Below are positions 8,580 through 17,404 of a stretch of DNA of 50,423 bases, piece by piece. Position numbers and translations under genes: made by a program. Location: NCBI RefSeq assembly GCF_004403305.1, contig NZ_SOHE01000021.1, positions 28,420 to 78,842 on the forward strand. Direction: 5' to 3'. The notes under the pieces were generated by a model that was not told the DNA's origin, did not search any database, and saw only the letters and a program-made list of their open reading frames with translations. The stretch's first letter is position 1. Every line of letters begins with the position of its first letter. The stretch is from Cryobacterium frigoriphilum (GTDB lineage: Bacteria; Actinomycetota; Actinomycetes; Actinomycetales; Microbacteriaceae).

Positions 8580-9680
8580 TCAGCCCAGATAGCCGTCGGT
8601 AGTGTCCGTCCACCGCCGGGCATCCGCCGACACCGGTATGGCGAGCAGCTCCCGCAGATTCCTGTCGACCTGTTCGATGTAGCTCGGTTCCAGCCCGAAC
8701 AAGCCCAGGTGACCGCTGACCGAGTCGATGACACGCAGCTCGCTGTCGGCGATCATCCGTTGTTCGGCAGCACAGTCCCGCACCGGGAAGAACATGTCCT
8801 CACTGATGGGCATCACAAACATCCGAGCGGTGATGCGGCCGAGTGCGGTGGCCAGATCCCCGTTCGTGTGGCGGGCGACGTCGCCTCGCTGCCACTTCCA
8901 CGCCATCGTCAGCAGATCGTTCGGGTCCATGGCGGTGAAATAGGGCTCCAGGAACCCGTCGAGAAACTCGTCCATCGTCTCGAACCCCAGCCCCCTGTGA
9001 TGCTGTGTCTTCCAGAATTCGGTGGAGAACCCGGTCACGCCCCAGTTACGGGCGTGCCGTCGCAGCCCCTGTTCGACCTCGGTGTGGGATGCGTAGCGGC
9101 CGTCGGCGAACCGCGGGTCCGAGCGGATCTCGTCCATCAGCGTGCGCGTGTAGAGAAAGTCGTGAGGGGTGTTCTGAGCGGTGCCGGCGATCGCGGCTGC
9201 CCGCAGCACCTTGTCGGGAAAGCGCACGGCCCACTCGTAGGCCTGCTGGGCGCCCATCGATCCACCCGTGACGAGGGCCAGCGTGGTGATGCCGAAGTGT
9301 TCCCGCAGCAACCGTTCCTGCGCCACGACGTCGTCACCGATCCGAATGTGCGGAAAAGCCGCTGCTTCGTCGGGGCTGGACGCCTGATGCGGTGAGGTCG
9401 ACAGACCGTTGCCGATCTGGTTGACGGTCACGATGAAATACTTCGACGGGTCGAGAGCATGATCTTCGCCGATATAAACGTCGCGCCAGATGGCGTGGGT
9501 TCCCGAATACCAGGTTGTGACGAGGATGGCATTGTCTCGTTCGGGCGACAGCGTTCCCTGGGTCGCGACGGCCAGCTGGACGTTCTTCAGTACGCCGCCC
9601 TCCTCCAGTTCCAGATCGCCGATGGAAATCAGCTCGTACGGTCCCTGCACCTCGGGCGTGTAGTACTCGTTTACTGGCAT
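8580..9680 (-). CDS. Alpha/beta hydrolase of the homoserine O-acetyltransferase (MetX-like) family
   Basis: The 366-aa product has the MetX-family fold: the TVNQIGNGLSTSP region, nucleophile elbow GGSMGAQQ (Ser141), the acid residue in MPISEDMFFP, and the His in SGHLGLFG. Classical MetX has GGSMGGMQ; the GAQ variant and the lack of met biosynthesis neighbours make homoserine acetylation uncertain, so I would call it only a MetX-like acyltransferase or hydrolase. The ATG at 9680 is preceded by AAAGGAG; an upstream ATG at 9728 lacks one. It is co-directional with idnD (103-base gap) and convergent with the GntR gene, so it may be the last gene of the gluconate transcript. Confidence 0.8.
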   Translation of the reverse strand: MPVNEYYTPEVQGPYELISIGDLELEEGGVLKNVQLAVATQGTLSPERDNAILVTTWYSGTHAIWRDVYIGEDHALDPSKYFIVTVNQIGNGLSTSPHQASSPDEAAAFPHIRIGDDVVAQERLLREHFGITTLALVTGGSMGAQQAYEWAVRFPDKVLRAAAIAGTAQNTPHDFLYTRTLMDEIRSDPRFADGRYASHTEVEQGLRRHARNWGVTGFSTEFWKTQHHRGLGFETMDEFLDGFLEPYFTAMDPNDLLTMAWKWQRGDVARHTNGDLATALGRITARMFVMPISEDMFFPVRDCAAEQRMIADSELRVIDSVSGHLGLFGLEPSYIEQVDRNLRELLAIPVSADARRWTDTTDGYLG

Positions 9681-9783
9681 TCCACAATCTCCTTTGACCG
9701 TCGGTGCGGGGTAATGCATATGCGGCACACCATAGCAGCGGGGTCCGGTTCACGGAATGGTCGAATCGAGAAGCGCAGCAGTT

Positions 9784-10839
9784 CTAGAAGCGCAGCAGCA
9801 CCTTGCCGCTCACGGCGGCGTCGCTCGCGACCGCGAAGGCTTCGAGCGCGTCGGCCGCCGCAAATTCGTGGGTGACCACGGGTTCCACGAACAGCGTGCC
9901 GTCAGCGAGGGCGCCGAGCACCTCGTCGATCTCGTCGTTGAAGCGAAAAGAGCCGACCAGTTCGAGTTCGCGGGTGATGGCGAGGCTGATCAGCGCGGGC
10001 TGCTCCCCCGTGGGCAGCAGGCCCACCATCACGACGCGACCGCCGCGTCGGGCGCCGCGCACGGCGGAGGCGAGGCCGCGGCTGCTGCCGGACGATTCGA
10101 AGACCACGTCGGCGTCGACGGATGCGATGGCCGCGGCATCCGTCGCACGCAGCGTCTGGGTGGCGCCCAGCTTTCGGGCGGCCTCGAGAGGACGCTCGTG
10201 CATGTCGACGGCGATGATCTCGGCTGCGCCGGCGCGCTTCAATACGGCCACGATGAGGGAGCCGATCGGTCCGGCGCCAATGACGAGCACCCGACGGCCG
10301 GCCACGGTTGCGCCCCGGGACACGGCGTGCCACGCGACGCTCGCCGGTTCGACGAGTGCCGCCGCGCGCAGCGACAGGCCGCTCGGCAGCGGCCGCAGCA
10401 TGCGCGCGGGCAGGGCAACGTGGCTGCCGAAGACGCCCTCGGTGTGCGGAAATCGTGCCGCGCTGCCGAGGTAAGTGCAGCCCGGCGACAGGTTCGGTCG
10501 CTCTGCGGGATACGGGCTGCCGTCGCCGTCATCCGGGGTGGCCGGGTGAACGGCGACACGGATGCCCACGGCCGGCCCTGTGCCGTCGGCGGCGGCCGTG
10601 ACGACGGTGCCGACGACCTCGTGACCGAGGCGCATCGGGGCCCGCAGTACCGATTCGCCGGCGGCGCCGTGCTGCCAGTAGTGCAGATCGGAGCCGCAGA
10701 TGCCGCCGTAGGCGACCGCGATCAGGGCCTCAGACGGTGTCGGCACCGCGACGGGAACCCGGTCGACGCGCAGATCGCCGGTGGCGTGCGCGACGACTGC
10801 CAGGGTGTGGGTGGGAACGGACATTTCGGCGGCAGTCAC
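9784..10839 (-). CDS. idnD: Zinc-type alcohol dehydrogenase, likely L-idonate 5-dehydrogenase
   Basis: A medium-chain dehydrogenase predicted to oxidise L-idonate to 5-ketogluconate. The 351 aa carry the catalytic zinc ligands Cys48 (GGICGSD), His73 and Glu74 (LGHEVVG), and a Rossmann motif VLVIGAGPIGSL. Oddly, the structural-zinc lobe (residues about 98-130) has only one cysteine (Cys121) where four are usual; the adjacent GSAARFPHTEG matches idonate dehydrogenases. The GTG at 10839 has GGAG 5 bases upstream. It sits 22 bases after idnO. The idonate assignment rests on the neighbours idnO, gntP and gntK as much as on the protein. Confidence 0.82.
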   Translation of the reverse strand: MTAAEMSVPTHTLAVVAHATGDLRVDRVPVAVPTPSEALIAVAYGGICGSDLHYWQHGAAGESVLRAPMRLGHEVVGTVVTAAADGTGPAVGIRVAVHPATPDDGDGSPYPAERPNLSPGCTYLGSAARFPHTEGVFGSHVALPARMLRPLPSGLSLRAAALVEPASVAWHAVSRGATVAGRRVLVIGAGPIGSLIVAVLKRAGAAEIIAVDMHERPLEAARKLGATQTLRATDAAAIASVDADVVFESSGSSRGLASAVRGARRGGRVVMVGLLPTGEQPALISLAITRELELVGSFRFNDEIDEVLGALADGTLFVEPVVTHEFAAADALEAFAVASDAAVSGKVLLRF

Positions 10840-10861
10840 GGGTTCTCCAGCAGTTGAGGGG

Positions 10862-11653
10862 TCAGACGACGACGGTCATGCCGCCGTCGATGAAGACGAC
10901 CTGCCCGTTAACGAAGTTGGAGCCGTCACCGGCCAGCCAGAGCGCCGGGCCGACCAGGTCGGCCACGGTGCCCCAGCGGTGCGCCGGGGTACGGCCGAGA
11001 ATCCAGCCGTTGAAGGCTTCGTCATCGACGAGCTTCTGGGTCATCTCGGTGTGGATGTAGCCGGGCGCAATGGCGTTGATCTGCAGCCCGTGCTCGGCCC
11101 ACTCGGCGGTCATCGCCCGGGTGAGGTTACGCAGGCCACCCTTCGACACCGTGTAGGGCGCGATCGTCGGCCGGGCGAGGTCGGTCTGCACCGAGGCGAC
11201 GTTGATGATTTTGCCGAACCCGCGTGGAATCATGTGGCGGGCCGCTTCCCGGCCCGCCAAGAACGCGCTCGTGAGATTGGTCGTCATGACCCGCTCCCAG
11301 TCGGCGACGGCGAGGTCGAGCAGCGGCACCCGGTGTTGCACGCCTGCGTTGTTCACGAGGATGCGCAGCGGCCCGACCGCCTCTTCGACCCAGGCGATTC
11401 CCGCGGTGACGGCGTCGGCATCCGTCACGTCGAAGGCCCGGGAGAAGACCCGCTCGGCGCCGAAACGCTCCGCGAACTCGGTGTGGGTCGCCGCGAGGCG
11501 CTCGGGGTTGACGCCGTTGAGCACGACGACGGCGCCGGCGGCCGCGAGTCCCTCGGCGATCGCCCGACCGATGCCGCGGCTCGACCCGGTGACCAGGGCC
11601 ACCCGGCCGTCGATGCTGAACGGGGTCGACGCAGTGAAAGGACTCGCGGTCAT
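10862..11653 (-). CDS. idnO: Gluconate 5-dehydrogenase (short-chain dehydrogenase)
   Basis: Reduces 5-ketogluconate to D-gluconate with NAD(P)H. The 263 aa show the complete SDR set: cofactor motif TGSSRGIG at 22-29, NNAG at 101-104, Ser154, and Tyr167-x3-Lys171 (YTVSK), ending in the FIDGGMTV motif. The ATG overlaps the gntP stop codon by one base (TGATG), so translation is probably coupled. With idnD downstream it forms the idonate-to-gluconate route; gntK then phosphorylates the product. Confidence 0.9.
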   Translation of the reverse strand: MTASPFTASTPFSIDGRVALVTGSSRGIGRAIAEGLAAAGAVVVLNGVNPERLAATHTEFAERFGAERVFSRAFDVTDADAVTAGIAWVEEAVGPLRILVNNAGVQHRVPLLDLAVADWERVMTTNLTSAFLAGREAARHMIPRGFGKIINVASVQTDLARPTIAPYTVSKGGLRNLTRAMTAEWAEHGLQINAIAPGYIHTEMTQKLVDDEAFNGWILGRTPAHRWGTVADLVGPALWLAGDGSNFVNGQVVFIDGGMTVVV

Positions 11654-13053
11654 CAGAACAGACTGGCGATGAGGTAGATCGCCAGGGCGATCACGAAGCC
11701 GACCACTCCGACGAGGGCCTGGCCGACGGTCCAGGTCTTCAGGGTGGTCTTGGTGTCCATCTCGAAGAAGCGGCTGATCAGCCAGAAGCCGGAGTCGTTG
11801 ACGTGGCCGGCGAAGACCGAACCGGCCGCGAGGGCCAGCACGATGGCGGCGAGTTCGACCGGGTTGAAGGTGGAGTTGCCCATGACCACCGGCTGCAGCA
11901 ACGCGGCCGTCGTCGTGAGGGCGACCGTGGCCGAGCCCTGGGCGATGCGGATGATCGCGGCGATCACGAAACCGGCGACGATGACGGGCAGGCCGACCGC
12001 GTCGAGCGACTCGGCGAGGGCCCCGCCGATGCCGCTGGCGCGCAACACGCCACCGAACATGCCGCCGGCGCCGGTGATCAGGATGACGGCCGAGACCGGG
12101 CCGAGCGCGCTGTCGACGACGGATTCAATCAGGGTGGACGACTTGTTCTTGCGCTTGCCCAGCAGGAACATCGCGAGCAGAACAGTGATCAGCAGGGCGA
12201 TCGGGGTCTCACCGAAGGCGCGCAGTACCTGCACCCAGGTGTCCTCGAGCGACACCAGGCCGGCCGTGGCGGCCATGTTGAGCCCGGTGTTCATGAAGAT
12301 GAGCAGGATCGGGAGCAGCAGCAGGGCGATGATGGTGCCGACCTTGGGGGCCGAGGCGAAGTCGGTGAAGTCGCCGGTGCTGCCGCGCAGAATAGAGGGA
12401 ACCGGGATGTTGTACTTGCGGCCGACGTAGGAACCGAACAGGTGACCGACGACGTACCAGGTGGGCAGGGCGACGACGAGGCCGAAGATGAGCACGAGGC
12501 CGACGTCGGCGCCGAGCAGCCCGGTGGCCGCGACGGGCCCCGGGTGCGGCGGCACGAAGATGTGCATGACCGAGAAGGCCACGGCGGCCGGGAAGCCGTA
12601 GCTCAGGAACGATCCGCCGAGGCGGCGGGCGACCGCGAAGATGATCGGCAGCATGACGACGAGGCCGGCGTCGAAGAAGATCGGGAATCCGAGCATCAGC
12701 GAGGCGACGGCCAAGGCGAGCGGGGCCTTGCGTTCCCCGAAGCGGTGGATGAGGGCATCCGTCAGCACCTGGGCGCCGCCGCTGGTTTCGAGCATTCGGC
12801 CGAGCATGGCGCCGAGGCCCACGAGCAGGGCGACGCTGGCGAGCGTACCGCCGAAGCCGCTCAGCAGCGTCGGCATCAGCTGGGTTGTCGGGATGCCGGT
12901 GGCGACGGCAGTCAGCAGGCTGACGATGATCAGCGCGAGGAACGCGTGAACCTTGAACTTCATGATCAGGGTGAGGAGTACGGCAATGGATGCGGCGGCG
13001 ACGCCCAGCAGGGCGGGCGTCGACAGCACCCAGTTCAGGTCAAGATCGGTCAT
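11653..13053 (-). CDS. gntP: GntP-family gluconate:H+ symporter
   Basis: Integral membrane importer for gluconate and related sugar acids. The 466 aa contain about 12-14 hydrophobic segments and the GntP signature GFPIFFDAGLVVMLPIIF, plus FVPPHPGPVAA and a C-terminal NDSGFW region. Start and stop overlap those of gntK and idnO by one base each (TGATG), so three genes are translationally coupled. Substrate could be gluconate or idonate; the neighbours support both. Confidence 0.93.
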   Translation of the reverse strand: MTDLDLNWVLSTPALLGVAAASIAVLLTLIMKFKVHAFLALIIVSLLTAVATGIPTTQLMPTLLSGFGGTLASVALLVGLGAMLGRMLETSGGAQVLTDALIHRFGERKAPLALAVASLMLGFPIFFDAGLVVMLPIIFAVARRLGGSFLSYGFPAAVAFSVMHIFVPPHPGPVAATGLLGADVGLVLIFGLVVALPTWYVVGHLFGSYVGRKYNIPVPSILRGSTGDFTDFASAPKVGTIIALLLLPILLIFMNTGLNMAATAGLVSLEDTWVQVLRAFGETPIALLITVLLAMFLLGKRKNKSSTLIESVVDSALGPVSAVILITGAGGMFGGVLRASGIGGALAESLDAVGLPVIVAGFVIAAIIRIAQGSATVALTTTAALLQPVVMGNSTFNPVELAAIVLALAAGSVFAGHVNDSGFWLISRFFEMDTKTTLKTWTVGQALVGVVGFVIALAIYLIASLF

Positions 13054-13679
13054 CAGTGAGCTATCTCTTTCTTCGGTTCGGTTGCGGATGCAGCGCCAGC
13101 AGCCATGCTGGCGGTCGTGCGGTTCAGATCAGTCGTGTTCAACTGGGCCAGGATGAGGCCGACGATGGCGTCGGGCGAGTTGGCGAGGTCGATGCGGGCA
13201 CCGGCCTCGTCGGCAGCGAGGGGCTCGAGGGCCTCGAACTGGGAGTCCAGCAGGGTCGGCGGCATGTACTCGTGGTTGCGGTGCGTCAGTCGCTCGGCGA
13301 TCAGTGCCTGGCTGCCGTAGAGCTCCATGAATACCAGGCTCGGCACGATGGCCCGCATGAGGTCGCGGTAGCTGCGCTTGAGGGCGGAGCAGGCGATGAC
13401 GATCGGCTCACCCGCGGCGCCGTTATCGATGGGGGCGAGCGCGGCGGCGACGGTTTCGGCGACCCGGGCCAGCCAGGGCAGGCGGTCATCGTCGGTGAGC
13501 GGATGCCCCGATGCCATTTTCGCGCGGGCCGCGCGGCTGTGCAGGTCGTCGCCGTCGACAAAGCGCAGGCCGAGGGAATCGGCAAGCGCCTGACCGACGG
13601 TCGACTTGCCACAGCCCTGCACGCCCATCACGACGATCGGGGCAAGAGTGCTCGTGGGAACAGGGGTTTCATCAGTCAT
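13053..13679 (-). CDS. gntK: Gluconokinase
   Basis: Phosphorylates D-gluconate to 6-phosphogluconate, the substrate of the adjacent gnd product. The 208-aa protein has the P-loop GVQGCGKST (residues 19-27), the FVDGDDLHS segment, and the conserved CSALKRSYRD motif. I chose the ATG at 13679, which has GGAG 5 bases upstream; an in-frame extension reaches 13763 but crosses the presumed promoter. It is the first gene of the gntK-gntP-idnO-idnD run and overlaps gntP by one base. Confidence 0.92.
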   Translation of the reverse strand: MTDETPVPTSTLAPIVVMGVQGCGKSTVGQALADSLGLRFVDGDDLHSRAARAKMASGHPLTDDDRLPWLARVAETVAAALAPIDNGAAGEPIVIACSALKRSYRDLMRAIVPSLVFMELYGSQALIAERLTHRNHEYMPPTLLDSQFEALEPLAADEAGARIDLANSPDAIVGLILAQLNTTDLNRTTASMAAGAASATEPKKEIAH

Positions 13680-13730
13680 TGACGCTCCGCGATAGTCGGC
13701 CGTTGCTTCATTACATCGGATCATGGAGCG

Positions 13731-13742
13731 ATTGCTCGCAAT
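13731..13742. promoter_or_regulatory. Candidate operator, ATTGC-TC-GCAAT
   Basis: Perfect 5-bp inverted repeat with a 2-base centre, about 50 bases upstream of gntK. On the gntK strand a possible promoter precedes it (TTGACA at 13785-13790, then TAGCGT after 16 bases), which would put the operator just downstream of the start of transcription. Binding by the nearby GntR protein is inference. Confidence 0.35.
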
Positions 13743-13902
13743 AAATCTGATTTCATTAAGCAACGCTACGCCTTATGTCTTATCTGTCAAGCTGAAGCCC
13801 GCCATCCGTTGACGGCAAGCGCTGTCCCCCGTCTGCGGGAGCATCCAGCCGGGCGAGCTACGCTTGACAGTGGTCTGGACAACCCGACCCGAAGGAGTAG
13901 AC

Positions 13903-15360
13903 GTGTCAGAAACCCGCGCAGCACAGGCAAACATTGGCGTAGTGGGACTGGCGGTGATGGGCTCGAACCTCGCCCGTAACCTCGCCAGCCGGGAAGGCAA
14001 CACGGTCGCCGTGTTCAACCGCTCCTTCTCCCGCACCGAACTGCTGACCACAGAGCACCCCGAGGCCGGCTTCATCGCCTCGGAGACCATCGAAGACTTC
14101 GTCGCCAGCCTGACCACCCCGCGCACCGCCATCATCATGGTGCAGGCCGGCAAGGGCACCGACGCCGTGATCAGCCAGCTGTCAGCGCTGTTTGAGCCGG
14201 GGGACATCATCGTCGATGGCGGCAACGCCGACTTCCAGGACACCATCCGTCGCGAGAAGGAGAACAGCGCCAAGGGCCTCAACTTCGTCGGCGCCGGAAT
14301 CTCCGGCGGCGAAGAGGGCGCACTGAACGGCCCGAGCATCATGCCCGGCGGATCGGTGGAGGCGTACAAGACCCTCGGACCCATTCTCGAGTCGATCGCC
14401 GCGATCGTCGACGGCGTACCGTGCGTCACACACATCGGCACCGACGGCGCCGGCCACTTCGTGAAGATGATCCACAACGGCATCGAGTACGCCGACATGC
14501 AGCTCATCGCCGAGGCCTACGACCTGCTGCGCCGCGTCGGAGGCCACTCCCCCGCCGCGATTGCCGACATCTTCGCCGAGTGGAACACCGGCGAGCTCAA
14601 CAGCTACCTCATCGAGATCACCGCCGAAATTCTGCGCCAGGTCGACCCGAAGACCGACAAGCCGTTCATCGACATCGTGCTCGACGAAGCCGGTTCGAAG
14701 GGCACCGGAGTCTGGACCGTGCAGAACTCGCTCGACCTCGGCGTTCCCGTCGGCGGCATCGCCGAAGCCGTCTTCGCTCGCGCCGTCTCGGCTCACCCCG
14801 AGCAGCGCGGCCCGGTGCGCGCGACGCTCAAGGCCCGCCCCGAGATCGCCATCGTCGGCGACACCTTCCAGGAAGACGTACGTCAGGCGCTCTACGCGTC
14901 GAAGATCGTCGCCTACGCCCAGGGCTTCGACGCCATCATCGCCGGCGCCGTCAAGTACGGCTGGAACATCGACAAGGGCGCCATCGCCACCATCTGGCGC
15001 GGCGGCTGCATCATTCGCGCACAGTTCCTGAACCGCATCGTCGACGCCTACAACAACGACCCGTCGATCCCGAGCCTGCTCGTGGACTCGTACTTCGCCG
15101 ACGCCGTCGCCACGAGTGAGGCGGCCTGGCGCCGCGTCGTCTCGACCGCCGCACTCTCGGGCGTGCCGGTTCCCGGCTTCGGCTCGAGCCTGAGCTACTT
15201 CGACTCGCTCGCGAGCGAGCGCCTGCCCGCCGCCCTCGTGCAGGGCCAGCGCGACTACTTCGGCGCGCACACGTACCACCGCGTCGACATGCCCGGCACC
15301 TTCCACACGCTGTGGTCGGGCGACCGCAGCGAGATCGCCACCGAGGCGTCGACGCACTAG
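13903..15360 (+). CDS. gnd: 6-phosphogluconate dehydrogenase (decarboxylating)
   Basis: Oxidatively decarboxylates 6-phosphogluconate to ribulose 5-phosphate, yielding NADPH. The 485 aa match the long bacterial form: Rossmann motif VVGLAVMGSNLARN, IIVDGGNADF, substrate-binding GAGISGGEEGAL, catalytic HFVKMIHNGIEYADMQ, and C-terminal RDYFGAHTYHRVD. The GTG at 13903 is preceded by AAGGAG; an upstream in-frame ATG at 13864 would add 13 poorly conserved residues. It is divergent from gntK and consumes that enzyme's product. A strong terminator follows at 15443. Confidence 0.96.
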   Translation: MSETRAAQANIGVVGLAVMGSNLARNLASREGNTVAVFNRSFSRTELLTTEHPEAGFIASETIEDFVASLTTPRTAIIMVQAGKGTDAVISQLSALFEPGDIIVDGGNADFQDTIRREKENSAKGLNFVGAGISGGEEGALNGPSIMPGGSVEAYKTLGPILESIAAIVDGVPCVTHIGTDGAGHFVKMIHNGIEYADMQLIAEAYDLLRRVGGHSPAAIADIFAEWNTGELNSYLIEITAEILRQVDPKTDKPFIDIVLDEAGSKGTGVWTVQNSLDLGVPVGGIAEAVFARAVSAHPEQRGPVRATLKARPEIAIVGDTFQEDVRQALYASKIVAYAQGFDAIIAGAVKYGWNIDKGAIATIWRGGCIIRAQFLNRIVDAYNNDPSIPSLLVDSYFADAVATSEAAWRRVVSTAALSGVPVPGFGSSLSYFDSLASERLPAALVQGQRDYFGAHTYHRVDMPGTFHTLWSGDRSEIATEASTH

Positions 15361-15442
15361 AACACCGCTCGGGCGGGCAGCGGATACCGGGCTCTGTCCC
15401 TGAAGGCAGGCCGCTGGCATCCGCTGACCGCGATCGCCTTGT

Positions 15443-15483
15443 GGCCCCGTGCCGAGTCTTCACGACTCGGGACGGGGCCTTTT
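15443..15483 (+). terminator. Intrinsic terminator of gnd
   Basis: Arms 15443-15458 and 15464-15479 form a 16-bp stem with one G-G mismatch and a 5-base loop, followed by TTTT at 15480-15483. It is oriented for gnd. Confidence 0.9.
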
Positions 15484-15774
15484 GTGGTCTCGTGGGCAGG
15501 TGCTGGTGCCTCGTTGCGAGTCGGGGCAGCGGCGAAGGGCGCTGAAGACCATGCATGGAGCGGGTACCGAGGCCTTCTCACGTTCGTATGGCCGTGCGTG
15601 TCGCTACGCGCGACCAGTTACAGCACCCGTGCAGGTCGGGTGGATGCCCGTCACCTCTCGCTTTCGGCCCCTGCCAGCCCCTCAAGGGGCAATCTGTGAC
15701 ACCTCGTGCACGAAGTGTCACAAATACCCCGTAACGGCTCCCCCGGGAACCCCCCGAGAGTCAGCGCATCCGTT

Positions 15775-15826
15775 CAAGGGGCCGTTTGTGGCGTCTCGCT
15801 CACGAGAAGCCAGAAAACGCCCCTTG
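15775..15826. repeat. 52-bp hairpin repeat, copy A
   Basis: Starts CAAGGGGCCGTTTGTGGC and ends GCCAGAAAACGCCCCTTG, so the ends are imperfect inverted repeats around GTCTCGCTCACGAGAA. Identical to copy B, 145 bp away. Confidence 0.85.
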
Positions 15827-15848
15827 GCAGATACATATCCCTTGCGAG

Positions 15849-15897
15849 AAGCCAAAAAATGCCCCTTGAAGTCGATTCAAGGGGCATTTTTTGGCTT
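15849..15897. terminator. Symmetrical (bidirectional) intrinsic terminator
   Basis: A perfect 22-bp inverted repeat (15849-15870 and 15876-15897) around a 5-base loop. The inner stem is CCCCTTGAA / TTCAAGGGG and each outer side is a run of six A or T, so it reads as a terminator from either strand. It sits between the convergent gnd and permease genes. Confidence 0.8.
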
Positions 15898-15919
15898 GTC
15901 GTGGGGCGGCGGACCCCCT

Positions 15920-15971
15920 CAAGGGGCCGTTTGTGGCGTCTCGCTCACGAGAAGCCAGAAAACGCCCCTTG
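15920..15971. repeat. 52-bp hairpin repeat, copy B
   Basis: Exact duplicate of copy A (15775-15826), placed symmetrically on the other side of the 22-bp stem terminator and 50 bases from the end of the permease gene. Confidence 0.85.
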
Positions 15972-16021
15972 CCGTGAGCACGGCTCCCTCAGAATGCCTG
16001 CGTGCTCGGCGGCGGCACGCG

Positions 16022-17326
16022 TTAGGGGCGGGCCGACAGCCTGAGACGGATGCCGCGCGCGGCGAGTCCGATGGCCAGCCACGCGGCGGCCGCCACGACC
16101 CCCGGCCAGGGCAGGTTCACGGCCAGCACGAGACACCCGATGAGCCCCACGACAGGCAACGCACGAGGCAACCACCGCTCGGCGACCGGCTGCCGCATCG
16201 CCGACAGGTGCGCGATGGCGTAGTAGACGAGCACGGTGCAGGCCGAGAAGCCGACCATCTGCGTCGGCCCGAGCAGCAGGATGCCCGCGATGGCGACCAC
16301 CGCAACACTCGCCTCCGCAACAACGGGCGCGTGGGTGCGGGCCGAGATGCGGCCGAGCGGCCCGGGCAGGTCGCGCTCCCGCGCCATGGCCAGCCCGGTG
16401 CGGCTGAGCCCGGCGAGGATGCCCATGAGCGACCCGAGGCAGGCGACCGCCGCGACGACGCGCGCCACCACGGCCCAGGAGCCACCCGCCGCCGCATCGC
16501 CCCCAACTCCTCCGCCCGCTCCCCCGCCCGTCGCGGCGGCGTCAAGCAGGTCGGCGAGCGGGGAGACGGATGCCGCGAGCCGCTCCGGCCCGAGCACGGT
16601 CACGCACAGCAGGCCGATCGCGAAGTACAGCGCCAGCGTCACCCCGAGCGCCGTGAGGATCGCCCGCGGCAGGGTCTTCTGCGGGTCACGCACCTCTTCG
16701 CCGAGGGTGGCCATGCGGGCATACCCGGCGAAACAGAAGAACAGCAGGCCGGCGGCCTGCAGAATGGCGGGAGCGCCGGCATCCGTCATCGTGCCCGGAT
16801 CGAGGGGCCCACGTGCGGCAGAACCCGAGAAGCCGACGACCGCGAGCAGCACGGCCAGTCCGCCGAGCACGACAAAAACGATGACGAAGCTGACCCACGC
16901 GGTGCTGCGGATTCCGGCCATGTTGACCGCGGCGAACACGACGACCGCGGCGACGGCAACGGCGCGCGCATAGTCGGGCCAGAGGTAGCTGCCCGCGATC
17001 AGCGCGATCGCCCCGGCGGAGGCGGTCTTACCGGCCATGAACATCCAGCCCGCGGTGAAGCCCCACCACGGCCCGAGGTAGCGGCGCCCGAACGCGTAAG
17101 CGCCGCCCGACACCGGGTGCGCCATGGCCAGCTGTGTCGAACTGAGCGCGTTGAGCGAGGCGATCACGGCAGCGATGACGAGGCCGATCAGCAGCCCGCT
17201 TCCGGCGACGGCGGCCGCAGGCGCCCAGACGTAGAACACACCGGCGCCGATCATGGCGGAGAGTCCGACGATGGTGGCCCGCCCGGTTCCCAGGTGGCGC
17301 TTCAGGGTGGGTGCAGGGGTGCTCAT
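16022..17326 (-). CDS. APC-superfamily amino acid permease
   Basis: Integral membrane importer of amino acids or amines, about 12 hydrophobic segments in 434 aa. The N-terminus (TIVGLSAMIGAGVFYVWAPAA) carries the unwound TM1 glycine motif, followed by HPVSGGAYAFGRRYLGPWWGF and a GEEVRDPQKTLPRAI loop, all typical of the APC family. A Gly/Ala-rich loop (GGGAGGGVGGDAAAGG) near residue 315 is unusual. Specificity cannot be told from sequence. The ATG at 17326 is preceded at 6 bases by TACGCT and has no Shine-Dalgarno site; the longer frame to 17482 would overlap the divergent gene. Confidence 0.88.
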   Translation of the reverse strand: MSTPAPTLKRHLGTGRATIVGLSAMIGAGVFYVWAPAAAVAGSGLLIGLVIAAVIASLNALSSTQLAMAHPVSGGAYAFGRRYLGPWWGFTAGWMFMAGKTASAGAIALIAGSYLWPDYARAVAVAAVVVFAAVNMAGIRSTAWVSFVIVFVVLGGLAVLLAVVGFSGSAARGPLDPGTMTDAGAPAILQAAGLLFFCFAGYARMATLGEEVRDPQKTLPRAILTALGVTLALYFAIGLLCVTVLGPERLAASVSPLADLLDAAATGGGAGGGVGGDAAAGGSWAVVARVVAAVACLGSLMGILAGLSRTGLAMARERDLPGPLGRISARTHAPVVAEASVAVVAIAGILLLGPTQMVGFSACTVLVYYAIAHLSAMRQPVAERWLPRALPVVGLIGCLVLAVNLPWPGVVAAAAWLAIGLAARGIRLRLSARP

Positions 17327-17332
17327 CGGATC

Positions 17333-17338
17333 AGCGTA
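17333..17338 (-). promoter_or_regulatory. Leaderless -10 element of the APC permease
   Basis: TACGCT on the minus strand, then 6 bases, then the ATG at 17326. Confidence 0.55.
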
Positions 17339-17404
17339 GGTGGCGAAGGTAAACGGATGCCCCGGGGCGTTTCCCACCCGCGTCTGGAATACTGGGGCGA
17401 GAAT

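Larger units (their letters stand above)
15484..16021. other. Gene-free, hairpin-rich convergent gap
   Basis: Between gnd and the APC permease gene, which converge, I see no plausible gene. Besides the gnd terminator it holds four hairpins sharing the phrase CAAGGGG or CCCCTTG. One at 15687-15730 is built on TGTGACAC / GTGTCACA; two are identical 52-bp units; and one is a symmetrical terminator. Confidence 0.75.

Noticed and set aside
13864..13869. TTGACA as the -35 element of gnd
   Set aside because: No acceptable -10 hexamer lies 16-18 bases downstream, and the position would put the transcription start almost at the ribosome binding site.
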